DNA from: Latrodectus hesperus
Lineage: Eukaryota > Arthropoda > Arachnida > Araneae > Theridiidae
DNA: 64,000 bases
Direction: 5' to 3'
Assembly (NCBI GenBank): GCA_037975125.1
Contig: CM075853.1
Span: 87,647,859-87,711,858, forward strand
Under the pieces are notes generated by a model. That model was not told the DNA's origin, did not search any database, and worked only from the letters and a program-made list of their open reading frames with translations. Positions 12,310 to 24,794 of this stretch are shown here, in pieces (the first letter of the stretch is position 1; each line of letters starts with the position of its first letter). A program made the position numbers and the translations under genes.

Positions 12310-13709
12310 AGGTGATTATCAAAATAATAGAAAGACCTGTGAATGAAAGTGATATTTTTTAATGTGCTTTGTCAGCATTAAAATGTTATTACTACTATTA
12401 AAATAGGTTTACATTGAGGTGTAGCTTAGGTTTATTGAAGTTCTCTATAATTCTTGGGTTTTTTTTTTTCCCAAAAGAGTAAAATATAACCTCTCAGATT
12501 TTTCAAAGAAGCCAACTATAGCAGTTCAAAGTTAACAATATCTCACATAAAACCTCTTGTAAAAAGTAAAAGCTTGTAAAAAGAAATATTTTGGCATTTG
12601 CTATAATTTTGTCAGCAGGCTAGAAAATTGAAAATAGCAGTATGTTTACACTAATAGGTAGGTTTTGTCATTTGTTTTTGTGAACTTTAAAAAAAGCGAT
12701 GTCTGATTAAAATAATATGAAATAGATGAAGAAAATATGACCGAAGATTCCTAACTTTTAAACTTTTCTAGATGTATAGTGTCTAAAGTTATGAGAGCAT
12801 ATACACTCAGCGTGGCAAAGCAAAATAGTGGAGGGAAAGAAGCTGAATAATGGAGACCGACGTGTATTGACGTGGATTGTAATATTTAAAAAAGCAATAA
12901 AACTGCAGCAAAAGTGACCATAGAGCTCAGCAAGCATCTGGTATAATAATTACAGAAAAAAACTTCATTAATAGAATATTTGCGACAGAGCAACAATTCC
13001 CTTTACACTTGTCGCAGATGACCAAACTTCATCTACAGTAGTGTCACTCACAAAACCTGGTCGATTGATAAGTGGAAGAAAGTAATGTGGTCTGTAAAAT
13101 CGTTTTTCGTTCATTTTCCTACATCAGTTCTGGTGCACGTTTAGAGAACACCTGCACAAACGTATGATCGTGATTATCTGCTTCCCAACTATTAAGCATG
13201 ATATTGGATATACATCATGATATGGATAGCTTTTTTCTGATGGATCAATCGTAACTCTGAAAGAGAAGATCACTGGGGAGAAATATAGGAAAATTTTAGC
13301 TGATCTTGTCCGTTTTATGATGTAAACTTTATTTCCTGCGAAAGAGGAAAGTCTCCAAGTTCATAATACACCTATCTATACTGTGGTACTATTCGAATCA
13401 CAGTTTGACGAATACGAGGATGAAGTTAAACATCTACATGAACTTTTGCCATTACTGATTTGAATACAATTGAATCATTTTTGTCTATTTTAGAGCGGGT
13501 TCAATAGAGAATCTCTATCACAATCTCTTTCAGATATTTTACAATATTTTCATGAAAAATTATATATTTCTTTAAACAGAATTCAGCACTTGTATAAATC
13601 AATTCCTAAGAGAATCTAAGATGTATTACTTGCCAAAAACGATCTTACACCATATTTATAAATTATCCTTTCCAAATCTTTTGTGCTTTCATTATTTTGA
13701 TGACCACCT
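12310..13709 (+). mobile_element. Tc1-like element B, heavily decayed
   Basis: Imperfect inverted repeats are visible: left 12310-12334 (AGGTGATTATCAAAATAATAG) and right 13687-13709 (reverse complement AGGTGGTCATCAAAATAATG). The roughly 1.4-kb span between them holds a plus-strand transposase relic. A fragment of the same family with its 3' terminus lies on the minus strand at 59294-59700. Confidence 0.75.
12803..13650 (+). pseudogene. Tc1-type transposase pseudogene in element B
   Basis: Piecing frames together gives LSVAKQNSGGKK, GDRRVLTWIVIFKKA, GSIVTLKEKITGEKYRKILAD, LFPAKEE, FDEYEDEVKHLHEL and, near the 3' end, LNRIQHLYKSIPKRI. These match, in order, a widespread Tc1 transposase family from the DNA-binding domain to the C-terminus. 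Stops and frameshifts occur every 20-60 codons. The positions of the catalytic acids are corrupted: the expected second aspartate motif reads HNTPIY. Confidence 0.8.
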
Positions 13710-14195
13710 ATATGTATATTCAATTGTAAAAAATTTAGTAAATTAAAAACAAGGTTGTTGTTTTTTTTACACATTTAATATTTTTAAGTTTAATCCTCAT
13801 TTTTCAGAATAAATGTTAACAAACTCAAGTATAAAATAATTATTTCTTTTTAAAGTTTTTTCCTCAGTGAAATTATATTCGGCTACATACAGTACACCGT
13901 GTAGCGGACAGCCTATTTACGCTATGGATATTAAAAATAAAACATTTTAGTATCTACAGCGTAGTTTGCCTTTTGAGAGGACATCTATAAGATAGTCATC
14001 TGCATTCATATGTGGCAAAGAATGGAACGCAACATCTATCTCTCGTTCTTGTTCAATGGCTACTATGACACCACGTAGTGTACATCCTAATGATCCATTA
14101 TAAGACATTTTAATATCTACTACGTAAATTGTCTTTCGGAAGAAATTTCATAGATAGTAAGCTGTATTTACGAATTGCAATGAAAGAACTCTTGA

Positions 14196-14330
14196 AAGCT
14201 CCCAAACACCCACCTCGACAGATACATGCAGAATCACAACATGATCAGTGTTGTTCAACAGTTTGATTCCGGGATCTCATGCTTCAAAGAGTACTGTCCT
14301 AAGCAACGATGACCCTGACATTGCCTGTTT
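14196..14330 (-). repeat. SINE family D, degraded copy
   Basis: GAAAGCTCCCAAACACCCACC followed by CGACAGATACAT and a box B-like region parallels the copy at 46700-46885 (GAAAACTCCCAAGCACCCAT, TGACAGACATAC). Both have the tRNA-like head on the minus strand. The head is poorly preserved here. Confidence 0.5.
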
Positions 14331-14639
14331 GCAAAAGTTGAAATCATCTAAATCTATAGCACACACACACTCACTCTCATAAATTTAGTCAATTTTGTTC
14401 ATTTAATATTTGATATATGTAAGCTATTTGAAATATTAATTGCACATATTTTATGTTTAAGGAAGTCTGTGATTAAAATATTTTCAGATATATAGATCCT
14501 ATGTATTGTGTGTTATTGCTGAATGGATTGCATTCTTTACATCTCCGTTCCTTCTTCAGCCCACAGTTCAAGAAAAAGAAGAGGTCTGGTACAGATTGCT
14601 GTGTTTCTGCTGAGAGCACATTCCTCAATAATTACAAAA

Positions 14640-14900
14640 TTCTACTCAGGCTTATAGAGTATTTTACGCCTATTATTGTTATTCGAGATGTCAATCTTGA
14701 AATTGATGATTAATTGTTTAGAATTCTTAAACTTTTTATGTGATTCTTAAATGATACGCGCCAGTTTACTTAAATGCATCTTTCGGTTTCTTTAGTCTTA
14801 TTTAATTTCGAATATATTCTTTATTTGTTATGCTTAAAAATAAATCAAGATTAGCATCCTTCTCTTTCGAAATAATCATTCATTTTATAAATCAATTTGC
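14640..14900 (+). repeat. Dispersed repeat, possible LINE endonuclease relic, copy 1
   Basis: A short frame reads PIIVIRDVNLEIDD, resembling the GDxN metal-binding motif of LINE-type endonucleases with G changed to R. The downstream sequence (TTTCGAATATATTCTTTATT ... ATTAGCATCCTT) is similar to 23480-23540. The shared tail after a similar peptide supports one dispersed family; the endonuclease reading is tentative. Confidence 0.35.
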
Positions 14901-15599
14901 GTAAGTTTTGAAAGGAATAATTATTAGGGTGTTTTTATTTTATTTTTTACGCATCATAAAATAAAACATATATTTGAAATCAAGTATGATTTGAAAAGCT
15001 GATATGTACATTTCTAAGAATTTCTTGTCTCTGGCATTTAGGATTTACATAAAAGATATAACATAGAAAGAAAACCAAACAATTAACCATCAATTTCGAG
15101 ACTTACCCAAGTAGTAAAATAGCTTGGCCTTATATTGGCCAATCGTGACTTTGCCTGGGTCTATTGTTGACGATCTAACTTGAGTCAATCTGACTGGGCC
15201 GTCATGTGAAGGTGGCAAAATTGTTCACCGCATAAGGGTGCCTGGGCCAGGGGGGCTAAAATTTATAGTACTTGTAGTTTTTTAATTTGATGTTATTTAA
15301 ATAAAAGTTGGCAATTAAACGCGCTTGCAATTTTGCATGCTCTATACATTCTAAGAAATAAAATGAGATTTTGATTTTATTTTACTTTTGTTTTCGTTTG
15401 TGTAAAACTGAAATTTGATTGCCGATACATACAATAAAGACATATTTCGTTTGGATTGAAATTGTTTCTAATTTTTTCCGTCAAATTAATTTCTTTATCT
15501 GAGTCATTATTTTGTAATAAATGGGATTTCTACTTTTAAATAATATATTGAGAGAAAATCATATGATGCATTGTGTATATAGAATGAAAATAAAATTTT

Positions 15600-18050
15600 T
15601 TAAGTGCAATAAATATTTTTTTAGAAACATGTTCTCAAAAGACGGAAAAATTCTGGAGCACAAAATAAAAAAAAGAAATTGTTGCAACAAGGAAACTCAT
15701 CAGAAACTGGCGGAATCTCTAAATAAATATCCCAGAAACACAATAGGATTATAAGGAGAAGCAATTGAACCAGGATTATCAACATCTGATTTGAAATTTC
15801 ATAAGAAAAATTTATCTCAAAATCTAAATTAACAGAATAGGATCAAGAAAAAATCATGACTTTACTAATAGAAAACAGATGTTGAAGTAGAAAATACGCC
15901 TGGTAGTAACGTAATATTTCAAAACGGAAGATTTTTACTTTGAATTAAAGAATCTAGCTACCTGTTCTGATACAATTTCTTAGAGGTTGTTTAGTTGAAA
16001 ATAGCTCTCCCAGATTTATAACCAAACATTTTCAGAGAGATAATTCTAGTAGAAAGTTTTCAGAATCGTCCTAAGTATAGAACATTACCGAATGGAGAAA
16101 AATTATTTAGAAATTATAATATATTCAAATTCCCAAAACACAGATTTTACTTTCACAGCTTATTAAGGATGGATCTAATGATTGGGCACATTTAACCCAC
16201 ATTTTGAAAATACGTGAAAGAAGTGCATCGCACCTTAAATATAGTTCAAAATGCAGTGAACTCAAATGTCTTTGCGTAATTTATGTACAATTATATCGGC
16301 TCAACAAAGACTTCATGATGCGGAAGAGGTTTACAGGTGATCGGTTGCTGAACGGCATTTATTTAATTCAATATTTAGCTCGACAATGCTTTGGATTTCA
16401 AGATTCTTTTAAAGAATGTAATAATGGAAATTTTTGAAAGCTGTTTGAAACCATAACAAAATTTGATCTAATATAATCGCTGAACATCTCTACAAAATTC
16501 AAACCTCTCAAAAGAATAGCATTGCTCATTATTTAATTGATCAAATTCAGAATGAAATTATAAATATTATTTCAGAAGAAATTAAAAAGCAAATATTACA
16601 TATGATTATCCTCAAAATATCACTTTGGATACTGCACCTAATGTCAGTCATACCGATCGGTTAACTGTTGTAATTCGATTTGCTTATGAGAACGAAGAAA
16701 CCAATAAAGTCCAATTTAAAGAACATTTATTAAGATTTCGATCAGTCGTTGACACTACTGGACATGGTCCGTTTGAATTCATAAATGGACATTTAAAATC
16801 CTTAGAACTAAATTCATCGTATTTACGAGGCAACTCTTACGATAATGATCCTAATATGAGAGGAAAGCAAAATGTGTGAGCATAGCAACAAATGATTATT
16901 GAAAATAATTCGAGGAAACTCATCTATATCCCCTGCTTTTCTAAATTTTGTGGAATATGATACAGCTTAAATTTCCTTAGAAACGGTCAATTTCTTTGGA
17001 GAAGTACAGAAGCCATACAACTAATTTTCTTCATGCGTTAAATGTTGATCTATTTTGCAACAATAAGTTGAAAATCTAACTTTAAAACTATTCTCCAACA
17101 TCAGATTGGAAATTAGAATCCAAGCTTTAAGACCGTTGAGAAACGATTCGTAGGGAATTTTTAAAGTGTTATCAAATATTCCAGAAGATCAAACAAGAGA
17201 CATATGGAATCAAGTACTCAAGCAATAATTCAAAAAAAAAAAAAAATTCAATGGTTTAAATTCATTTGTTTCATTAACATCTGGCGCAATATTTTAAATT
17301 TCATAAATGTAATAAATGAAACAATCAAAAATCTAAATGAGATTTACAAATCCTGACTGACAATTTACAAAATCTTATATCAGAATTAAATAATCATAGA
17401 TCAGATGAAGTGTATGAACATGCAATTGTCAATGCAAGTACCTTTACTGATGGTTTCAGGGTAGATATTAATTTTCCTCAAAGTCGAAACAGGTTTAAAA
17501 AGAAACTATTTTAAGATGAACAAACCGACGAACCTATTAATATTTCAAGACTAAAAATTCAAAGTTGAAGTTTACAATATAATATTAGACACTTATTTAT
17601 TCAATTACTGAAAGATTCAGTCAATTAAAAGAACATAATTACTTCAAGGTAGTACACTATATACCTAATTTAAAAAACTGGAGTGACAAGGAAATTTTAA
17701 AACATTGTAAAGAATTAGTTCAAAAATTAACGGATACTAAAAATTTTAATGAAAAGGACATTAAAGGATTAAATTTGTTCGAGAAAATCTCAACGATGTT
17801 TTATCACAGAGTATGTCACCTATTGATGCTTCAAATTATGTTTTATGAAAACAATCTTACCAATACACACAAACATTTATAACTATTGCAATATCTTTAC
17901 GGATTTCTTTATCCCTGCCAGTTCGGTGGCTACTCGAGAACGAAAATTTTCAATATTTAAAGTTATAAAACTACATGCGATCTACCATGGTCCTGAAGAG
18001 ACTATCGGACTTGTTAATTATATCCGTAAAGAGCGAAAAATTGGATAAAT
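15600..18050 (+). pseudogene. hAT superfamily transposase pseudogene (ZMYM1/DUF4371-like)
   Basis: The relic runs through the expected order of this family in several frames. At about 16170-16440 it has NDWAHLTHILKIRE, YRLNKDF and IQYLARQCFGFQ. At 16625-16880 it has TAPNVSHTDRLTVVIRFAY, GHLKSLEL and NSYDNDPNMRGK (the family has a QxYDxAxNMxG motif here), then KLIYIPCFSKF. At 17900-18045 the C-terminal hAT dimerisation region appears (VATRERKFSIFKVIK then GLVNYIRKERK). Frequent stops and frameshifts exclude function. I could not identify the ends: no convincing terminal repeats or 8-bp duplication. Confidence 0.8.
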
Positions 18051-18189
18051 TAAATATAAAGAAATCCATACGAGGGCTTATAGCAGCTAAAGCTATAAGA
18101 ACCAATATTTGACTATGTTTTCTAATTTTATATTTTACTTAAAAAATGTTTTATCATTGTTTTGTTTTTAAAATCACGTTGTTTCTATA

Positions 18190-19715
18190 CTGCTGGACAA
18201 TTGCTAAAGACGGATCACAAATTGCAATGTAGCATAACATTAAGCTAGACACATGAGGTCTAGTAGGATAAAATATAGTTGCCACACTGTTCAGACATTA
18301 GAATAAAGAATATTTATTGTTCTGGAAAGTACAAAAGCTGTGAAACATCTAAAAGAAAAAAATGTTCATTTGATGCTGCATACGGAAAAATGGAACTATG
18401 CATCTAAAAGTCAGCAGTCACCTTGAAGAAAGGTATCAGTACGGGATATGTCCATCATGGAGTATGATGCAACATTCCACACGTCTTATACGTCTTAGCA
18501 CAACATTATCCAGCAGCTGTTGAGGCAATTTATCTCATTCCTCTGGGAGTGTACGGATGAGGATGTTCTTGTTTGTCGAGGATAGTTTCGACCAGCAACT
18601 TGCCTCCCCAAAGCATCCCACACATTTTCAATGGAGTTTAGATCTGGAGAACGTGATGGCCATACGAGGCGTTGAACACCCTCGCTGTCTAGACAATCCT
18701 GAACAGCGAGTGATCGATGACATGTTGCGTTGTCGTCCATAAAAACAAATTTATCACCGACAGCACCACGGAAAAGAGGAACATGAGGAAGTAGAACTTC
18801 ATTAATGTATCGTTGGCCCATCATAGTCCCATTCGCAACCACATGTAGGGGTGTGCGGCCATTGATCATGATACCGGCCAACACCATGACACTGCATGTC
18901 GGATATCGGTCCCTTTCTGGATATTTTCTGGGCGATAAGCAGTACCACTCTCGCGCCAGATCAGTTGGCATCTACAATCCGATGACAGACTGAACCTACT
19001 CTCATCTGAGAATAGTACGCATGCCCAGTCCTGTTCAGTCCAATTGCGATGCTCACGATACCATTGCAAACGGGCAGTACGGTGCTGTCTGGTCAATGGG
19101 ACACACACAACAGGTCTGCGGGCGTGTATTCCCCTCAAACGTCTGGCAACAGTTTTTCGGGAGATCTGCTTTCCTGGGGCAACAAGAAACTGATTTGCCA
19201 CCCGCTGAGCTGTGGTGGGCCTGTTCCTTTTTGCTGATAGAACGACATATCTGTCTTCTGCAGGCGTCGTACTTCTAACACGACCTCCCCCGTGCCGCCT
19301 ACTACGCATTCCAGTAGTTTTAAATGACTTCCACAGCCGTGAAATAACGCTGTGAGCGATGTCGAACTCCCTGACAACATCTGTTATTTTTCGCCCTTCT
19401 TCGATCTTTGCAATAATTCGGGCACGCATAAAATCATCTAAATGATGTCGGGAAGACATGCCAAAAATGTCAAGTTCGTCTATTAAATCTTTCCTGTAAA
19501 ACTTTGACTTGAAACAACAACTGTCCACACGCGTCAAAACCTTTAAAGCTCTTATGAGCGCTACCACATAATGAACAGACGTGGAAAAAAAAATTGCATT
19601 CGCATACTTCTTACTATATCCCGCACTTATTCTAATATTCCACATTTTGCTTCTTTTCATTTTATGGTTGCTATGGATGATAGTGTTATCCGTCCTTAGC
19701 AATTGTCCAGCATTG
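18190..19715 (-). mobile_element. Tc1/mariner element C
   Basis: Terminal repeats are visible: left 18190-18220 (CTGCTGGACAATTGCTAAAG, then ACGGATCACAA) and right, reverse complement of about 19685-19715 (CAATGCTGGACAATTGCTAA, then GGACGGATAACA). They differ by a few bases and a small indel at the very tip. TA dinucleotides flank both ends (18188-18189 and 19716-19717). The 1526-bp length is normal for Tc1. It holds one transposase gene on the minus strand with a single clear frameshift. Confidence 0.9.
18495..19459 (-). pseudogene. Tc1-type transposase, near-complete, one frameshift
   Basis: I place the start at 19459 (MSSRHHLDDFMRARIIAKIE), the usual start of this Tc1 group, rather than at the upstream in-frame ATG 19702. 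The protein shows the bipartite helix-turn-helix region (REFDIAHSVISRLWKSF ... SRKTVARRLRG), then the first catalytic aspartate in FSDESRFSL. A frameshift near 18912-18925 breaks the frame after ENIQK. In the next frame it continues through the second aspartate (FMDDNATCH) and the glutamate (SPDLNSIENVWDALGR). The C-terminus appears altered. The DDE residues are all present, so this copy has decayed only modestly. Confidence 0.9.
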
Positions 19716-19719
19716 TATT

Positions 19720-22500
19720 ATTGCGAAATCACCTGTTTATCAATACATTTGCCGCGACTTCCAAAATGGTGTTCTAAATTTTTGACGAGTTTTGTGAAAA
19801 AACTCAATCTTAATCAAAGCGAGTTATAAGCTTACGAGCATAAAGCTCCAAAACTGTTTCTGTCATATTGTTTTTAAAATTTATGAAGTAATCAAAAACA
19901 ATAAGACGAATGTGTTTTAATATTATAATTTAAAGTTGTTCAGTTCGAAAGTCAAATTTTAAATACTACAAAAGAGTAATTTACATATAATTCGCAGCGC
20001 TTTATAAGAGAGCAACAAAACCTTTAAAAGGGGATCAAATTTTAATTTGAACAAGGGTACCTAATAAATCGCTACAGCCCTGATTCTGGATGATTTACAT
20101 TTCGATATATAGGACTAGACTAGGCAACCAAGATAGAACCAAACTTGGCTGCCAAAATAAGTCCAATTTAGGCAGTCAAGATGGGACCTTAGATAGGCTT
20201 ATTGGTTTGTCTTCATTGTATGTAGCTCATAATGATAACAAAGGATTTTATTTTGAATTACTAAATTAGAAGGAAGCTATTTTGAATTATTGTAATAAAT
20301 ACACTTGTTTTTCATTTAAAGCTATATTGTTGCACCTTACATGAGTAAAATAATTGTCATGATTAAATGTATTATTTTGCATTTCATTTTGATAATAAAC
20401 ACAAGCGACAAATTTATTATCTTTTTAGCAATATTTAAATAAATTAACAAAATTTACAAATTATATGATGAAAATCAGATTATGTTTGATTTGTTTAATA
20501 TTAAAAGAGAATCATGTTTCTGCATAACTTAACACTCCTGAATTCAAACTGTCAATTTTGGTGTATAATCTGATTTTTATATTTTACACTATTTTTATTT
20601 CACTAAATAAATGATTCTCTTTTTTATTAAGTATAAATTCTAATTAATTTAAAATGTAAATTTTGTTTTCTGCAAGAAACTAAATTGAGAACTTATATAC
20701 TTAAAATCATCTTTCTACTTATGTCTCTAATGACGTAAAAAATTCATTTTATATTTCTAACTTATAATGAATTGCTACGTATCTAACAGAAAATAATCAA
20801 AATGTGTATTACAATTATTTAAAAATATTCAGCTAGATGTTAATCACTCTAATTGTTTCTGAATATTTTAAGTTTAGTTTACATCTCGCTGTCAGACTTA
20901 ATTTTTTTTTTTGGCATAATAAGAAACAACATAAATAAAAACAAATTCATGCATTATTTGTTAAGAATTCCACATTAATTTTAAACAAAAGTTGCCCAGG
21001 TGTAGAAATATTCTATCCTGAAAATATTAACTAGATAGTAGAACAGTTTATTCTAAAACTTTTATTTTACGAAGTGCATATATTATTGCTATATAGATAA
21101 TACATATTATTTCTTTGTTTCTAAAATTGAGCTTTAAACGTTGCTCTTCACTATATAATCACTTAAGCTGCCTCTTCACTATACTTGGTCAAGATTAGAA
21201 CAGCGCCTATAAATTTAACAATAAAAAGTTATTTGAATAAATAATAATCTTTCACACATGCATACATTATATTTTAAAAGTAATTAAAATTCTTTTCAAA
21301 CCAACGTAATTTTTTAATTTTAAAAAGCTTCAAGATTAAATTTATTTTTTGGATATTACATTAACTCTTTCAACTAGAATCATAAGATCTTATCATAAAC
21401 AAAAATTATATTATTGTAACTGCTTATTTCACTAGTGTTTGTTACCATAAAAATTATTATTGAAATGAATAGTTGAAAGGAAAACATTCTAAAAGGAAGC
21501 ATTTTGAACAATTATAGCACTATTCTCGAAACGTCACTAATTAATGTCCAACATTAGTATAAAAAATTTTTTAGTATTGTATTTTGACTAGTTGATTGCT
21601 TAAAAGTTGGCATAAATATTATGAAGGATCTAGATTAATGTTTCACAAGCACTATAATGTTTAGAGGTTGTATTCTTTTATTGTGTAATTAAACATAAAA
21701 CAAAATAAAAAGGTGCAATTTTTCATGTAGACAACTTTCAATAGGATATAGCTTTATGATATGTAATTAGAGAAATACAAAACTACCATTAGTCATACCT
21801 TTAAGTAATAATTAATCATAATAAATAAATTACATAACTGATCTATTGATGTACTTTTAGGTATAGAATACTGACTCATACCATATCTGAAACATTTCAT
21901 ACTGTTTGGAAAACAGACAGCGATGTCTTCAATATCAAAATGTCGATTCAAAATATATTTTAAAAAGCCTAAATAATTCATAATTATGCATGATAAAACC
22001 AGCATCTCTCTAAAAATATAATAATAAATAATTTACAATATGACAAAAAAGTCTAAACAGAATATCATAATTATAGAGATGTCCTCTCTGCAGTACATGT
22101 ACACACACGGCAATCTTTCCTAAAGCTCTATCATCTTTTTAGCATTTTTTTTCTTGAATCACAAAGACAGTAGTAAGGAAAGGAACGGCCGGATGAGAAT
22201 TCAAGGTACTTTTGATTTTCAGATGTTCTCCTAAAAGGAAGCACATTCGTCACCAAAAGACTATGTTGTACATTTAAAAGAACGAGAAAAAAAACAGCAA
22301 AAGGAAGGAGATGTCATATTATGGATATAATTCTCCAATGAAGCAATAACAATATACAAAGTTATGAAAATATTAAACATAATATTAATGCACATTGTGA
22401 TATTTTAATACATTTAAATGTAAATAATGATAATAATTAACAGCTTATAATAGAACATACAAAGAAAAATTCCGTTTCAATGGAATGTTCTTTTTAAAAT
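19720..22500. other. Intergenic spacer, no feature seen
   Basis: Long AT-rich stretch with no protein homology on either strand. A tripled, diverged motif at 20115-20190 (TAGGCAACCAAGATAGAACC, TTGGCTGCCAAAATAAG, TAGGCAGTCAAGATGGGACC) is the only local structure. Confidence 0.65.
20115..20192. repeat. Short diverged tandem repeat (AGGCAxxCAAGATxGxACC)
   Basis: Three adjacent imperfect units of about 25-30 bp share GGCnnnCAA(G/A)AT. Possibly chance duplication; no known family. Confidence 0.4.
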
Positions 22501-22504
22501 GCTA

Positions 22505-22775
22505 AATTATTCTATTACCCTTGTTGTCGTGTACCAGCTAAGCTGGCATTATGGGGTGCGCTGCTCCACTTTTCCAACTGAACCATATTTAGGCGTGGAG
22601 TCCGACTTCCTCAGTACACACATGCCATAGATACCCATTTATAGGGTAGGCAACCATTCATATAAGGAAAGGACAAAGACAGGATAGACGGAGAGAGAAA
22701 GTACATCCATGTCGGAACCGGGATTCAAACTCAGGACTTCCCTATCCGCAGTCAGGCACGCTGAACACTAGAAAA
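22505..22775 (-). repeat. tRNA-headed SINE, family A, antisense copy
   Basis: On the minus strand the head reads AGTGTTCAGCGTGCCTGACT, then a box B-like GAGTTTGAATCCCGG. The body includes GGATGTACTTTCTC, GGCATGTGTGTACTGAGGAA and GTCGGACTCCACGCC, and a tail GGTTCAGTTGGAAAAGTGGA. The same blocks in the same order occur on the plus strand at 58527-58790, and the tail alone recurs at 36427-36490. Length is about 260-270 bp. Confidence 0.8.
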
Positions 22776-22789
22776 GTTGAATAATTCAT

Positions 22790-24470
22790 CTGCATTTGTG
22801 TGTTTTGACCCCTTACGATATGTTGTAATCATAATGTACCTTTGTAACGCCAGCGCTCATATATATGACTAATTTCCATGCGGTACATAATTTGTGAAAT
22901 AAATATTTACTTCAATTGTTGTGAATCTTACGTAAGATGATTGTGATCAGAAATGATTTGCACTTAGGCTCCAATCACTCAAGTATTGAACTTTTTTTTA
23001 AACTTACAGAATACAGATAACTACACATTCGACTGTTGTCCATTTGGTTTGGCATGGAGTAAGTTTCTGAGTGAAAAAGTTAATAGGCATGGAGTTCTTT
23101 ATTCAAATCTTCATTTGTCCTAAGCAAGCCTCAATGACTGATCAGAAGCATCGGGGTTTAAAAGGTAATAGAACTTTATGGGAGATATTGCTGTGAATGT
23201 GCCAAGAAGATTTCAATTTTCTGTTTACGTTTCTCAAAGCATATTTTAAATAAATATTATGTTGCTGGAGATGTCAATCTCATAATAATTATTGATTATT
23301 TAGACTTCTTAAATCATTTTTTGGATAAATATTTTGATATTAGAGACTTCAATATCTTTAAAAACTAATGACTAATTAATTGTTTGGGTTTCATAAGTCA
23401 GTCTGCTAGTAAATCTAATAAGTTAAAGACAACAGTTTTATAAAAGTATATCAATCGGCTTCTCAAGCCATACTTGATTTCGAATATATATTTTGTTTAA
23501 TGATGCTTAAAAAATAAATTAAAATTAGCATCTTAATAGTTTTTAGTAATTATTTCTCTAAACACCTACTCAAATTGCTTCGCAAAATGGATTTCTATTT
23601 CACAAGAGTAAGAGGAAACCGAAGATTTGGAACTTCCGATTTTGCTGAACAGATAACTTCAGGTAGATGATGTGGCTATTTTCTATTCATAAATGTTTTA
23701 TCAGAGTAAGTTAAGAGTTTGAATTGAAACAAGTGAGTGGACTTTGTAAAATGTTTATCATTTATCATGTAAAATCTATCTTAATTTAAGCATATATTAG
23801 GAGCAACTATTACATATAATGATAGCCTATGTATATAGAAGCAACAGTGTGAAGAGAAATAAATTATATAAAAATTTGGTGTATGCATAAACCGTTAAAT
23901 TTCAAAGGTTTGTGGTATCACATATGGGGAAATAGAGAGTCATCGTCATATTTAGCACAAATGACGACCAGTCGCGTTATCTGTGTCACCATGCTGTGAC
24001 AGTAAACTCTGAGATTTGGATATGAAGGCGATGGAATGCGGCGTTTGGCTGAGCAAACACGAATAACCGTATACTTCTTGTTGAAAGGATATTGGAGAGG
24101 CTATCATTTGTATGAGTCTTAACATTACTTCCAGTCAAATATTAATAGTTAAAATGTAAATAAATTGATTCTGATTACTGTTTGACATTTAAGTCTCAGT
24201 GTATAAACTTCATACGAAAATGTTATAATTTAAATATTACATTTTTCTCGTAGGTTTGTGTATAGTTAATGATTGATATTACATTTCTTCTGAATGTATC
24301 TACAATCATCTCCTCGTTTTTTCTGAAGATATCTCATTAATCAAACTATTTGTTGGTAAAGAGTGGCGGCTCTTTCAGAGGAAAATTTTTATTTACCATT
24401 ATTATATAAAATAATTATATCATTGACTCATTCTACAAACAACTAAACTTATTGACAAACTTTTTGTGTT
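22790..24470. other. Spacer upstream of MON1
   Basis: It contains the second copy of the putative LINE relic (23090-23580). The MON1 promoter must lie near its 3' end, but I see no TATA box or initiator I would call with confidence in such AT-rich DNA. Confidence 0.5.
23090..23580 (+). repeat. Dispersed repeat, possible LINE endonuclease relic, copy 2
   Basis: One frame reads LKHILNKYYVAGDVNLIIII around 23230-23290. AGDVNL resembles the conserved GDxN motif of LINE apurinic endonucleases. The downstream sequence (GATTTCGAATATATATTTTG ... ATTAGCATCTT) resembles the copy at 14640-14900. No longer frame survives. Confidence 0.4.
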
Positions 24471-24794
24471 ATGTGTAAACAAACACCTATGGCGTCTGCT
24501 AGTATTAGCAGTGAAAATAATATTTCTTGTAACTCTGTTAAAAAAGATAATAAAATCTCCAGTGAAGATGATTCCGAATTACCAAAAGATTTTGAACCTG
24601 GAGCTTCCAGAATGTCTGTACTTTTATCTACTGATTCTTATGAGGAAGAAAGTGTTTCAAACGAGGAGTTTCAGGACTTCAGTCGTAAAAATAGTTGCAT
24701 TAGTGAAATAGAAAAGCGGGTTGCTGGTGTGAATCTTGAAGACAATCTTTCTGATGATACTCAAAGCAGCGATAGCCAAAAAAGCAAAACAAAT
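24471..24794 (+). CDS. MON1: MON1 exon 1: acidic N-terminal tail
   Basis: This exon encodes residues 1-108, rich in Ser, Asp and Glu with little predicted order ([27 protein letters not shown]). A poorly conserved acidic N-terminus is usual for MON1. The donor AAT|GTATTT is weak but gives phase 0, matching the next exon. This is the least certain junction of the gene. Confidence 0.75.

Larger units (their letters stand above)
13715..15600. other. Repeat-rich spacer, no intact gene
   Basis: It contains the SINE family D fragment at 14196-14330 and a possible LINE endonuclease relic at 14640-14900. The stretch 13880-14160 has sequence resembling neither unique AT-rich spacer nor any family I can name. 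Confidence 0.5.

Noticed and set aside
18557..19278. Plus-strand frames of 60-85 codons
   Set aside because: Antisense shadows of the element C transposase.
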